Positions 1 through 10,690 are shown, counted from the first letter of the stretch. The stretch is DNA of 64,000 nucleotides from Nemertoderma westbladi (GCA_032718475.1 JAUCBJ010003342.1:50216-114215); one strand, 5' to 3'. Notes: a model not told the origin generated them from the letters alone. Numbers and translations: made by a program.

Positions 1-254
1 TTCTGCAGGGCAGTAGCCCCAGTTCCCAGCTACATAACTGGACATTCTGCAGGGCAGTAGCCCCAGTTCCCAGCTACATAACTGGACATTCTGCAGGGCA
101 GTAGCCCCAGTTCCCAGCTACATAACTGGACATTCTGCAGGGCAGTACCCCCAGTTCCCAGCTACATAACTGGACATTCTGCAGGGCAGTAGCCCCAGTT
201 CCCAGCTACTTACCTGGACATTCTGCAGGGCAGTAGCCCCAGTTCCCAGCTACA
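1..254. repeat. 44-bp minisatellite, about 5.8 copies
   Basis: The same 44-base unit, beginning TTCTGCAGGGCAGTAGCCCC, recurs head to tail and probably continues upstream of the window. Copy four has one substitution (GTACCCC) and copy five reads TACTTACCTGG instead of TACATAACTGG; the rest look identical. No reading frame or other function is apparent. Confidence 0.97.
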
Positions 255-587
255 ATCATTCCATTCCCATCAACTGAAGTTGGGCACCAACTTAGATCAA
301 CAGAAATCGCTTTACATTCATTGTACTCGAAGTCTTCATGGGTAAACGGGAGAACGCAATTCCTGAACGGTCTTGGGCCGGAATTGGTTCGACACTCTTC
401 ATCTTGAGTAAAAAGTTATCATTATACAGTATTACATTTTTCAAGCCCGATACTGTAAGACATATGATGAGTTTTTATTAAAAGTAGTTTTTTTATTTAA
501 TATATATGAACACAATGTAGAACAGAAGTAGTACTATAAAGATGTTTCCATTAAGTTTTCCACTACCTAATGATCTATTCAGTATAG
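255..587. other. No recognisable feature
   Basis: Unique, AT-rich sequence between the minisatellite and the retroelement remnant. I see no gene, RNA or repeat in it. Confidence 0.5.
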
Positions 588-1395
588 GGGGAGTTCGAGG
601 AGGCACTTGAGAGGATGTTGGAGAGGCGTCAGCAGACTATCCGGAGAGCTGCCGAGTTTAAAACCGGCAGCTGGACGTCGACTCTCCCACTGACTGAACA
701 CCATTACGACCTGTCTCCACAGGAGTTCCGTGACGGTCTGGCAGTGCGGTACGGTAGACCCCTCCTGGGAGTGCCGAGCCGTTATGACGGGTGCGGGACC
801 GCGTTCGACCAGAACCATGGGTTGAACTGCAAGAAAGGGCGGCCTCGTGATCCAACGTCACAACGAGTTGCGGGACACCGTTGGCGACCTCGCTGGGCTC
901 GCGTTCGGGCCGCGCAACGTCACGTTGGATCCCGTGGTGTGGGAGCAGCTGGAGGGGTGAGACGTGGCTGGGCTGCAGTGTGACGTGGGGGTGCGGGGCG
1001 CATTTAACATACAGACTCAGGCGTTGTTTGATATTCGATCAACCAATCTTGACGCCGGGTCGTATGTTAACCACACCTCCATGTCTGTGTTGGAATCCGT
1101 GGAAGACGAGAAGAAACGGCTTTATTTAGCAGCAGTAACTGCTCGGCGTGGAGACTTCTCGCCTTTCGTGGATTCCTGCGATGGTGTGTTGGCCCCGCAG
1201 GCGAACAGATTCCTGCGGATAATCGCGGACAGACTGCACCGCTTGTGGGGTAAGCCTTACTCGTCCGTCATGGGTTGGGTACGCTCGCGAGTGCTGTTTG
1301 CAGTTGTCCGTGGGACCTCCCACTGCCTGCGTGGGTCAGCACCAAGTGGCGCATTGGCCTGGGACTGGAGGATGGGGCTGGCCTAACTTCACAGC
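588..1395 (+). pseudogene. Decayed C-terminal end of a retroelement reverse-transcriptase protein
   Basis: Conceptual translation needs three pieces: one frame to about 838, a one-base shift, a second frame with an in-frame TGA at 958-960, and another one-base shift near 1340. Read this way it shows HHYDLSPQEFRDGL, a zinc-binding-like segment DGC...H-x3-C followed by KKGG, then RHNELRD, GVRGAFNIQTQALFDIR, EKKRLYLAA, WGKPYSSVMGWVRSR and finally WRIGLGLEDGAGL. This order of motifs is the C-terminal domain I know from abundant reverse-transcriptase proteins of marine-invertebrate genomes; I am not certain which retroelement clade they belong to. The cysteine expected two positions before the first visible one is a tyrosine. 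The 5' end, with the polymerase itself, is missing. Two shifts and a stop make it a dead copy. Confidence 0.75.
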
Positions 1396-2888
1396 CGTAG
1401 CCAGGTGGCTGGTCGGTTGGTTGGGTGTAGTTGTAGGTCTATAGGTTGGACGATATGTTTTACAGTTTAAATTTCTCACATCAAATTTTAATTGTCTGTC
1501 TGTTATTTATATTGCATTTGATAGGTTGTTCTGGTGGTGGGGTTTTTAGAGATTTTTGATTAATAAACGGTGTTCATTTCAATATAGGTATAAAGCATAG
1601 GTACTAACTACAGTAAAACATATGTGGGTACTCTTTCTATTCAGTATAAAATTTATTTTCATGTTCAGCTCATTTTTGTTTGGTAAGATCCATTTTATGC
1701 AACATTAACTAACCATCCACCTTTTTAGCTTCTTCACATACGAGTTTAATAGAGGTGATTGTGTTGATACCCAATTCATCTCCATAGAAGCCTGGTAGTA
1801 ACATTATGGGGGAACCTGTGTAGCTCACACCTCTGGAATATAATTAACCGTGTAAGGGGACCATTACCTTTTCCATAATTTACAAAATTAGATTGATAGA
1901 AGGGCTTACATGTGGTTACATCGGTTTTCACCATTGATGATTTTTGACCACTAAACTCTACTTTCTACAACAGTATTTATGGCTGTTATTCATGACTATG
2001 TATAAAACAACCCTTTTTCAGTTTGTCGATTTTGACTTTTTCATCACTAAATTCCCAACTACTTGTTTATTTTTTACTCAATTGTCATCAAACCTATACT
2101 AAAATGTTCAGAACTTTGTAAAACATGGCCATCTGGATGTTCTGTCACTGAAGGGATATCTTTCATCATGGGGGTGAGAATATCGAAAGACCCTTATCCG
2201 ATCCTTAGGTGCTTCCATAGTAGAATATCTACCTCCCTTCCAATTAAACTTCCGGTTTCGTTCAGGGACCCTGCTGTCAGACAATTTGTACCAGTCGAGG
2301 ATGTGTAGTATACCCCGGTAGCAGTGTCATCAAATAAGAATTTGACTTGCAATGTATTGAGAACTACTAGAACAATAACTACTATTTCTCATCAATAGAA
2401 GTTACTGCACTTATGGTGCGAATAACGTAACCCAATAATACAGGTTAATATACAACAAAGTAATATAGGGTAAGGTGACATTTAATATAGAAATGCACCT
2501 GAGAATAAACTATATATCAAACACCAACACATTAAATACGCCGCAATATAGGCAACAATCGTCACTAAACACTGACCGGTCTACTATTAACACCTCAACT
2601 ATGTACACTCCCAAAATGTCAGTTTACCATCTCAGCTGTGAGTACTGTTGTCAACTGTTACTTTGTAATGTATTACCCAGTCAGCTGAATAACTTTTCTC
2701 AGTGAATTCTATGGGAATATCTATTATTATTATTATCACAATTTAATTTAAAAAAGATTAATTAAAAAGCGCCACTAATTGAATGCCACCCCAAATTAGA
2801 TGATTTAACACCAAAATAAATTATTTTGCACCAAATATATATTTTTGTAGCACCAATTCACATCCCCCAATTTTGAATATCCTTCTCA
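1396..2888. other. No recognisable feature; AT-rich
   Basis: About 1.5 kb without a supported gene. Short open frames here lack codon structure, known motifs or splice signals. From about 2,750 the sequence drifts into degenerate CACCAA-rich copies that lead into the next repeat array. Confidence 0.5.
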
Positions 2889-3233
2889 CCAAAAACAATT
2901 ATTCATCCCCCAAAAACAATTATTCATCCCCCAAAAACAATTATTCATCCCCCAAAAACAATTATTCATCCCCCAAAAACAATTATTGATTCCCCAAAAA
3001 CAATTATTCATCCCTCAAAAACAATTATTCATCCCCCAAAAACCATTATTGATTCCCCAAAAACAATTATTCATCCCCCAAAAACAATTATTGATTCCCC
3101 AAAAACAATTATCCATCCCCCAAAAACAATTATTCATCCCCCAAAAACAATTATTCATCCCACCAAAACAATTATTCTACCCCCAAAAACAATTATTCTA
3201 CCCCCATAAACAATTATTCTACCCCCATAAACA
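2889..3233. repeat. 21-bp tandem repeat, about 16 copies
   Basis: The unit is about AAAAACAATTATTCATCCCC with one more C. Because 21 is a multiple of three, one plus-strand frame stays open over most of the array and reads as a heptapeptide FIPQKQL repeated; I treat that as a by-product. Variants (TTGATTC, TTCTACC) cluster, which suggests local duplication of short blocks. Confidence 0.95.
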
Positions 3234-3780
3234 AGCGAATAGGCCAAGCGAGTTTGTTGTTACAGGACATAAGGGGTGCTAATAGTTCTATATCTTGTGG
3301 AAAACTCAGCTAGTTTCAACTTTACCTTCCACATATTGTTGATAAACAGTATCTTAGTAAATTAAACGCAGTTAGATAACTAGCCAATGCCCCGAGTCTG
3401 GGCTTGTGCAGGACAGTGGTAATGCACAGGTTGAAAACTATAAGTCAGTCTTTGTTTGTAATAACTAATGGTTTTGCTGCAGGAACTACATACAGCTGAA
3501 CAAGTGAGGTACAATATGATGTAGAATGGTCTAACGTAGAATAATACTATACTATATAGGAGTTCTATCAGGACCGCTGGATACGGTAATGCATGTGTCA
3601 AACCCTCTAGGCTCTGATTGGCTGCTATGAGTAGCTACAAATTGGCTGTGTAACAGTGACAATATATGACTAATCAATGTTTGGGTAATCTAATCTCCAG
3701 CATTCCCTCAAATATACAAATATTTGTATCTAATATCTGTATACAAATATACAATATTATAATATTCTTAGGTTCCGCAT
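3234..3780. other. No recognisable feature
   Basis: Unique sequence with no gene I can support. A minus-strand frame of about 70 codons has no recognisable motif. Confidence 0.45.
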
Positions 3781-3836
3781 CCCTACCACCCCCCCGCCCC
3801 CCCTCCCCCTCCCTCCCCCTCCACCACCCCCCACCC
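3781..3836. repeat. C-rich low-complexity tract
   Basis: A 56-base stretch composed almost wholly of C with scattered T, A and one G. The complementary strand has several runs of five or more G and could form a G-quadruplex. Confidence 0.9.
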
Positions 3837-3910
3837 TAGGTAGATAGTTACTTACTAGCGTTGCTATAAAACTATCTCCCTACCACTTTATATTATACAG
3901 AAATTATGGT

Positions 3911-3973
3911 GTTATCTTATTATTGTTTGTGAATTTATTTTGTGGAAAATAAACTTATCTTATCTTATCTTAC
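3911..3973 (+). mobile_element. 3' tail of a LINE or SINE with (TTATC)n
   Basis: The segment TTTATTTTGTGGAAAATAAA followed by about four TTATC pentamers looks like the 3' end of a non-LTR element with a short tandem tail. The body of the element is not recognisable upstream, so it is either heavily 5'-truncated or very old. Confidence 0.55.
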
Positions 3974-4458
3974 AGTATTAGAGATTGTTAGCGACTAGTC
4001 CCTGTACAACTCTATGCACAATGTGTAAACAATATAACACAGTTACTGTATGGCATTGGCATAGCTTGCGCAACATGTGATTGTGGCTGGTTTGGCCGCT
4101 AGCCCTTAATTGCTATATTGACTTTATTAGGTAGCAAATCGCTTATTGGTGGGTGAGAATAACTGCCGTAAAATGGATGGTGGCTAATACGGCGGCATAT
4201 TGGTTTCTGAAGTGGTGAAGTGCTTATAGGGATAATCCCGTAACAATGGTTGAATCGTTAATTCTATCTATGTGCTGCATGAGTGGAGCGTTGTTGCTGT
4301 TGCTGGTACTAACTAGAAAGGTGGATATTTAAACTATAATTATCATTTATAAAATCAAGGGTGTTGCGGCATTGGGGTTCAATTGAATTATATTGGCCAT
4401 TGATAGGACAGTTTAGTACTTCAGCAATAAATATTTTGTACTGCAGTAATAACTATTT
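3974..4458. other. No recognisable feature
   Basis: AT-rich sequence; nothing supportable on either strand. Confidence 0.45.
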
Positions 4459-4592
4459 ACATACTTGTGTGTAAAGTAGCACTTTACAGTGTGATAATCC
4501 GAGTGGCTTTTTACACGAACGAACGTTAGAGAGTGAGTGAAAATAAAGCCACGAGGAACAGAACACTGTAAAGTACTTTGCAACAAGTATGT
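4459..4592. repeat. Fold-back sequence, arms of about 30 bp
   Basis: The left arm starts ACATACTTGT and ends ACTTTACAGTGT (4459-4492). The right arm (4563-4592) is its reverse complement apart from a few mismatches and a 4-base length difference. A second short complementary pair, GTGGCTTT and AAAGCCAC, lies inside. The structure resembles a small MITE or a retained hairpin; no target duplication is obvious. Confidence 0.75.
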
Positions 4593-4870
4593 ATGTAGTT
4601 TTATTCAAAAATTTTAACATTACGAAATGATAGTACATATACATTATAAGTGATAGAAACTGCACAAATTATATTAGTGGCTGTATAAATAATTTAAAAA
4701 ATGACAAATTATGTTATAAATAAGTTAGCTTATATTTATGGTGGCGTGTGGAGCCATGTTACTGTATAATAATATAGCTAGGCCCTACTGGTTATTAATA
4801 GCTATACCCCGCCTACCGGTAGGTATTGCAGTAGGCCTATCTGGCTGTCAGGCAAATTTCCACCTATTGT

Positions 4871-4928
4871 TAACCATGACGGCGTTAAGTAATGTCCACT
4901 AGGGTATTACTTAACGCCGTCATGGTTA
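4871..4928. repeat. Perfect 23-bp inverted repeat with 12-base loop
   Basis: Left arm 4871-4893 (TAACCATGACGGCGTTAAGT plus AAT) is matched exactly by the reverse complement at 4906-4928. A related motif, ACGGCGTTGAGTAATGTT, occurs once more near 5037. The perfect pairing suggests a recent fold-back, a MITE fragment or a functional hairpin. Confidence 0.9.
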
Positions 4929-5063
4929 TCATGCAAACAATAACACCAAATACAATACTAAATGTACAGGCCAATACAATGCTGTAATGTCCTCTAAAGT
5001 TGTAAAGTGCTAAATAACAACTCGCTGTTAATACTAACGGCGTTGAGTAATGTTACAATTTTG

Positions 5064-5160
5064 GAATAATAATTATTTGTTATGCAGTAATAATTATTTG
5101 TTACTGTGTAATAATAATTATTTGTTACTGCAGTAATAATTATTTGTTACTGCAGTAACT
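5064..5160. repeat. AT-rich tandem repeat, about 22-24 bp unit, four copies
   Basis: Copies of AATAATTATTTGTTACTGCA follow one another with small length differences. Low complexity; no function seen. Confidence 0.85.
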
Positions 5161-5278
5161 AACAATTATGCACTAACTAAAGTTACATTTGGAAGACAAT
5201 GATGGTGACAGACACCATTATCAGTGATTAATTGGAAATTACTCCATAATCCAATAAATATATAGTAGGCCTAAATAC

Positions 5279-5419
5279 GTACCCATAGAGTCTCCAGGAG
5301 AATTTTCCAGTTATGATGATGGACTTTGTAAAAACAGTAAAATCATCGGCAAGATTACTTATGCTGCATCTGGAGGAAGCGGCTTTGTCAACTCTATCAG
5401 TTGGGGGGATGCACGTTTC
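5279..5419 (+). other. Possible coding exon, jacalin-like composition
   Basis: An open plus-strand frame reads ESPGEFSSYDDGLC, then IIGKITYAASGGSGFVNSIS, and is followed directly by GTAAGA, a good splice donor (GT at 5420-5421). The order DDG, hydrophobic strand, small loop, hydrophobic strand resembles jacalin-type lectin repeats, but the match is short and I cannot confirm it. The upstream acceptor is weak. It lies opposite to and downstream of the crystallin gene. Confidence 0.25.
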
Positions 5420-5873
5420 GTAAGAGAGACCTTAAATAAATTAAGTTGAACTTTACAGAAAATAAAGCCCTCATTTGCGGTCTATAAAGCAATTATCCAA
5501 TCAATCTCCAAAAATGCGGATAATAAAATATTTAACCAATCAAATAATGTTCTAGAAGTTTATTCTGCTGATTTCTCATTATTTATTCTAGATCAGTAAT
5601 TACGATGGTAATTATTAATAAATTTAGCATTAAAATGTTTAGTTGTATGATATTTTCCTCCTGTAAATGTTCTGGAATATCAACTTCACTCACAAACCAA
5701 AACTATTATATTGTAGCTTGTATTAATTAATTACCCATTTGTGAAAAAATTACCGCCAACTTACTATAACCTTGCAACGTTAAACCTCCCAATTCCATTG
5801 TGCTACATTGGACAATTATTTACATTATTGTTTATGTTAAATAATCAAGATGTAATTTAATACTGGGCCTGAC

Positions 5874-6031
5874 CTGTATAGAACGTTCCATTAAACAGAG
5901 TCATTCCGTTTCCAAGAACGAGTTTCAAGGAACTGAGTGTATCGGCCGAATTCGGTAGTTGACTAGTTGAGTAGTCACCTGGCTGTGCTATGTCTATAGC
6001 ACCATCGAAGTTGTCAGTGTACAAAATCCAG
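5874..6031 (-). CDS. Beta/gamma-crystallin-like gene, exon 2
   Basis: On the minus strand an acceptor TTTGTAG precedes the codons for WILYTDNFDG, and the frame joins exon 1 exactly, completing a threonine codon across the junction. The exon gives the second Greek-key motif of a beta/gamma-crystallin domain (WILYTDNFDG ... PGDYSTSQLPNSADTLSSLK) and the start of a third motif (GMTLFNGTFYTGQAQ). A donor, ACAG followed by GTCAGG, ends the exon at 5874; if it is not used, the frame runs 17 bases further to a stop at 5857-5859. Because a third motif has only begun, at least one more exon is expected further down, which I could not find. The family binds calcium or serves structural or defence roles; which applies here cannot be read from sequence. 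Confidence 0.75.
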
Positions 6032-6275
6032 CTACAAATTATAATTATACTACAATTATGTGTATTATCAAGTAATTTTTCAATAATAATTATCAATAAG
6101 TATATTATCAGTACTTGTTTATTAGAAGACCGTAAGGGCTAATTGCTGTACAATCACACTTTTTTTTCAAAATCAGTTCTCGGGATATCATCGAATTACT
6201 TTTAATTAGATGCTTTTAAATAGATCTCGGACATACAAGGTATCAGATAGTATCTCCAGGTCTATTTTTTACCTG

Positions 6276-6540
6276 AGCCGCTAGCTGAATGGTTAGAGCG
6301 TCAGACTTCCAACTCGGAGGTAACCAGTTCGATCCCACCTGGACGTCATTGCCGACTTTGCAAAAGCTGTGCCCAACAAAAAGTTATTTTAAAAATTTAA
6401 AATTACCGTTAGGGCTTACTTGTTGAGAGGTATATGAGCCGCTATAACTCTCTCAAACTGCTATAACTCTGTCAAACTGTCCTGATCTTAGGGCCTGATG
6501 GTCTTCTAGCCATCTTGCTGGCTCTCTAGTAAATAATTTT
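6276..6540 (+). mobile_element. tRNA-derived SINE
   Basis: The head resembles a tRNA gene: an A box TAGCTGAATGG at 6282-6292 and a B box AGTTCGATCC near 6326-6335. The acceptor and anticodon stems no longer pair, so it is not a working tRNA. A unique body follows. The 3' part has CTGCTATAACTC-type duplications and ends near GGCTCTCTAGTAAATAAT. RNA polymerase III transcription from the two boxes is known for this class. It lies in the crystallin intron. Confidence 0.65.
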
Positions 6541-7007
6541 ATGACAATTTTAATACTGTATAAGACTCTGCACTATAATCGAGTTTTATTGGTGTTGTAA
6601 GGGTCTAAGCCACGATTCTAAGTAAAACAAATTCCTTTTTATCATATGGCCATTTCGTGTCTTAACACACGTCTTCAGTGATATAAATACAGTATATATT
6701 AAAATGTTTACATAATTTACATATTAAAATAAGTACGTACGCGGTTAAATTTAATTGAATAATATACTGTAAAAGATACTAATTTACGAGGCTATCGTAC
6801 TGTATATGCCTGGTTACGAGGGTACTATTAAATAATTAAAATAAATAAAATTATGAGCAGTGGTAAAAAGAGAGATTAGGCTGACATGGAGGATAGATTA
6901 AATTAAAATAGGTAAGTAAAATAAAGTTAAAAATATAATTGTATGATACTTTATAAATCGATAAAATGCGAAGTGTGGCTAAGGATAGGCTAGGTAGACC
7001 AGGCTAG

Positions 7008-7556
7008 GTAGATACAATTAATTAAGCTAAAATAAGTAAAAATAAATAAAAAGATATACGGCGATTTAGGTATGGATGGCTAGGTAGATACAATTAATTA
7101 AGTTAAAATAAGTAAAAATAAATAAAAAGATATACGCGATTTAGGTATGGATGGCTAGGTAGATACAATTAATTAAGTTAAAATAAGTAAAAATAAATAA
7201 AAATATATACGGCGATTTAGGTATGGATGGCTTGGTAGATACAATTAATTAAGTTAAAATAAGTAAAAATAAATAAAAATATATACGCGATTTAGGTATG
7301 GATGGCTAGGTAGATACAATTAATTAAGTTAAAATAAGTAAAAATAAATAAAAATATATACGGCGATTTAGGTATGGATGGTTAGGGAGATACAATTAAT
7401 TAAGTTAAAATAAGTAAAAATAAATAAAAATATATACGCGATTTAGGTATGGATGGCTAGGTAGATACAATTAATTAAGTTAAAATAAGTAAAAATAAAT
7501 AAAAAGATATACGGCGATTTAGGTATGGATGGCTAGGGAGATACAATTAAATAAAA
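7008..7556. repeat. 75-bp satellite with dimeric higher-order structure, about 7 copies
   Basis: The unit contains GATACAATTAATTAAGTTAA, AATAAGTAAAAATAAATAAA and GATTTAGGTATGGATGGC. Successive copies alternate strictly between TATACGGCGATTT and TATACGCGATTT over seven units, so the real repeating unit is a pair of about 150 bp. It directly follows the Penelope-like remnant in that element's orientation. Confidence 0.92.
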
Positions 7557-7807
7557 TGAAATAAAGTTGAAATTAAATGAAATAAATTTAAATTATTTAA
7601 AACATGACCAGATAATCGATAAATTTCATAAAATGAGATAAAGTTGATAGATGACACCACAATGCTGGAATAAATTACTGCAGGTCTATCAGCTGTTGAA
7701 ACGAGCCGCATACAATAATAAAATATATAATATAACACCACCATCGAAGGTACGCTAATGTTATACAAATTGAATTGAGTTACAAAAAGCAGAATGATTT
7801 AGTATAA

Positions 7808-8610
7808 TGGTGGAATAACTTTGTTGAGGGGAGGGCGGTGTAGATTAATAAGGATGGCTTCAGTGTGAATACGCCGGTGGTGATTACGAAATTGCTGTAC
7901 GCAGGTAACAGTATATTTCCGACACTCGGCGAAGTGTTCCAGAAGGATGACTTCTGGGTTGCTGGTCACCACGTTCGGTTTGTTGGGTTTAGGAGGGGCA
8001 TTTAGGGACTTCCGATATTCTTGGATATTCTCCCGGTGCTTGTTGAGTCGTTTGTGGAGGTGCTGCTCAGTTCGGCCGAGGTAGTACTGGGGCGGGTGTT
8101 CATTGCACGTTATTATATGTATAAATCATTATGGGCCTTACAGTTGAACCGGCCTCGAATACGGTCTCCCCATGGTGTGTGTGAGAGGTCGTTAATCACT
8201 GGGCATGTTAGACACCGAGATTGACCACACGGGTGGTTGCCAAGTGCTAGGGTTGGTTCTCGTTTTCGTATAAGTAATTTACCCAAACTAGGTTCGTTAC
8301 GTGGTATCGAAAGCCCGTGGGCGTGAAGGCGTTTGTTATGCCTACTGGTAACCGCGTTGAGTGAGGGAAGGAATTGTGGCGTGGTTGGTAAATACACGAT
8401 TTGATCGCTAGGTGGCGCAGGTAGTATTTTAGGCCGTTTTATTGGGGGGAGGGCAGGTGATGGGTCCCATGCGTACATAGTTAGAAGGAAGTTAAGGGGA
8501 TAGCCACGCAATTTACATTTGTCCAAGTATTGGTGCCTGTAGATCCTAAAAACTGAATGCGAGTCAGTCACACGCCGAATTCGAAGAACTTCGGATTTCA
8601 CAATAGCCAG
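7808..8610 (-). pseudogene. Penelope-like element, 3' part with GIY-YIG-type domain
   Basis: The minus-strand frame 8601-8113 carries SEVLRIRRVTDS and KLRGYPLNFL, typical of the end of Penelope-like reverse transcriptase, then HPCGQSRCLTCP, a cysteine motif found just before the GIY-YIG nuclease. A one-base shift near 8110 leads into a second frame with the nuclease region: LYI-ITC, QYYLGRTEQHLHKRLNKH and the C-terminal tail EAILINLHRPPLNK. In the known family GIY-YIG cuts target DNA for retrotransposition. Here the GIY residues are degenerate, the frame is broken and the 5' part is missing, so the copy is dead. It sits in the crystallin intron on the same strand. Confidence 0.8.
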
Positions 8611-9029
8611 AAGGGCCGGTTTATGGTGGAAGCTGGCGTATGCTCTGCACTATGGTACTGACAAACACCAGGCACAGTCACTCATCTATGGCATTCTAAA
8701 AACGTATATTCGTCATAGGAAATGTTTAACACTAGTTGGCAAAGCCGGTGATTCTAGTTTTACCATGACCTATTTTTATTTCTTTCATTTTGTTGCCAAA
8801 TTTTCCTAACATATATTAAATTGTATGAAACCAATATGAATCTATTCTAGAATGCATTGTAACAGAACCGAAATCCTGAATATGTAAAGTCTATGACAAC
8901 TTAATTATCCTATTCTTCTAATAAACCCTATATTAGAGAGCGGGTTTCAAATTAAATGGTTGGTTGATATTTGATTTGGATATTGTTCTAAAATAAACAT
9001 TGTTTCAAGTGGATCACATTTATACTAAC

Positions 9030-9262
9030 GTTCCACACACGACTCTTACAGAAGAGACAACGTCATTCATTCCGTCGGATGATAACTGGGTGGAGTCAGT
9101 CGTCATTGAGTACTCTTTGGATATGCCTGACTGGTCATCGTCCTGGTACAACCAAATCTCAGGTATGCAGCCTGAGATTTCCTCACAATAGGCTGGAGTG
9201 CTCGACCAGACCACTAGAGTGATCCCCCCGACGACCCCCAACATAAAGGTACCTAAATGCAT
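9030..9262 (-). CDS. Beta/gamma-crystallin-like gene, exon 1 (secreted)
   Basis: Starts at the ATG whose first base is 9262; an upstream in-frame TTG is less likely. The first residues, MHLGTFMLGVVGGITLVVWS, form a typical signal peptide with cleavage probably near TPAYC. The mature part carries IWLYQDDDQSG ... STQLSSDGMNDVVSSVRV, the first Greek-key motif of a beta/gamma-crystallin domain, including the usual D/N-x-(V/I)-S-S-x-(R/K)-V ending. The exon ends GGAAC with donor GTTAGT. The 3.0-kb intron to exon 2 holds a SINE, a satellite and a Penelope-like remnant. Secretion is inferred from the signal peptide. This is the clearest host gene in the window. Confidence 0.8.
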
Positions 9263-9834
9263 TGTAGATCCAGCAGACCCTAGCAATATATATTATCTAG
9301 TTGTCTAATTATCTAAATAAATCCACAAATGCAAACATATAATTTGTTTTAATTGGTATAATACACGTTTATGCTTCTCAGTGTATATTGTTTATACTGC
9401 TCTACTACACTGCTAACTAACTAGTGGTTGTTATTCCACATATTATGAGGGCAATGCATGCCAATGGTGATGATCGGATGTGTGCACTGTGCATGAGTAT
9501 AGATTTTACTCAGGAAGAGCATACTCCGTATGGGTTAACATATTTATGTTAGGTAATATAATTAGATTTATGTTGGGTAATTAGGCGATGGGATGATGTG
9601 TCTTGCTGTTATATATTGATCATTTTCCTCATATTATTTCTAGGAAAAAGCTTATTAATCTGTTAATGTAAAATCAGCAGTAAGTAGATCAGTTGTGTAA
9701 TGTGAAGACTGCTTGGCGCCTATTTCTATTGTACTGCTGCACTAACTGCGGTTCTGTTAATGGATGATTTGGTCTTCGGTATTTTGAATTTAACAACACT
9801 TTTAATACATTTTTAATTTGTTTGGATAATTATT
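9263..9834. other. Intergenic; possible promoter region of the crystallin gene
   Basis: AT-rich sequence upstream of the crystallin start codon. No clear TATA box or repeat; I see nothing else. Confidence 0.35.
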
Positions 9835-10087
9835 ATGGGCGAATGTATTATATGCGGAACCCACGAAACGAGATCGCCCCGGACGCCTGTGCCGACGCTG
9901 CAAAGATGCCTCAACAACATCGTTGTCACATTCCCAACCTAGTGTTAATTATGCGAAACAAACGGGACCGCGTAATGTCCGATCACCATCCAACACCCCT
10001 TTGGCACCACACTCGCCACGCCCCCTACTATCAACGATGAATTATGATGTTCAACAATCCAGCGATGACGAACGCCCCCCACCATAA
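9835..10087 (+). pseudogene. Short cysteine-rich frame with one shift
   Basis: An ATG opens MGECIICGTHE; after a one-base shift near 9868 the neighbouring frame continues KRDRPGRLCRRCKDAS and stays open, with a Ser/Pro-rich tail ending DDERPPP and a TAA at 10085. Together the two pieces form a C-x2-C ... C-x2-C zinc-finger pattern. I do not recognise the family. It may be a broken gene, an exon with a sequencing error, or chance. Confidence 0.3.
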
Positions 10088-10547
10088 TGGGCATATTTTC
10101 AGTGATACACCAGTCAGACAGGTAGCCATTGCATATTTCACCCCCCAACGCTACTTATATTAATTTAACTTCTGTATCTATAACTAACTATGCATTGCTA
10201 TGGTTTTTTATGTTTTTTTATTTATTTTATTTTGTATCCACTGTAACTATTGTTTGTGACTGTTGTTTGTGACGTGTACATATTTTTAATTTTTTATTTA
10301 AAGATCCGTTTTTAGTTATATTTTTGCCCTAATTGTGTGTTTATTATACTTTCTATTGAATACTTTTAAATAATGTACCTGTCCTGTATAAATATGTGTT
10401 TTATCTGTTTTTAGCGTATATAATAATCTTAATTGATTTCCAAATTGACTTTTAAAATGTGTTTTATTTGCCATTGTAAAGACCTATATAATATATGTAC
10501 AGTAGGCTCTAGTAATTTTTGTGGTAGCTAGTAATTAATATATATTG
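10088..10547. other. No recognisable feature; T-rich
   Basis: T-rich sequence with no supported gene or repeat. Confidence 0.45.
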
Positions 10548-10690
10548 GTTGGATGCGTGGGGTGTGGTGGGTTGGGGGAATAGGGCGGGTTTCAGGTGTG
10601 GGGTGGTGGGTTTGAGGTGTGGGATGTTTGGTTGACAGTTTGGGGTGTTTGGTTGGAGGTGTAGGATGGTGGGCTGGAAGTATGTGACAA
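10548..10690. repeat. Degenerate G/T-rich minisatellite, about 21 bp
   Basis: Runs of GGTGTGGGGTGGTGGG-like units recur irregularly. The minus-strand frame reads as imperfect TPHLKP repeats; with no other support I do not call it coding. Confidence 0.7.

Noticed and set aside
2986-3282. Plus-strand frame of FIPQKQL heptapeptides
   Set aside because: A 21-bp tandem repeat explains it completely.
6276-6350. Functional tRNA gene (anticodon loop CTTCCAA)
   Set aside because: A and B boxes are present, but acceptor and anticodon stems do not pair; better explained as a SINE head.
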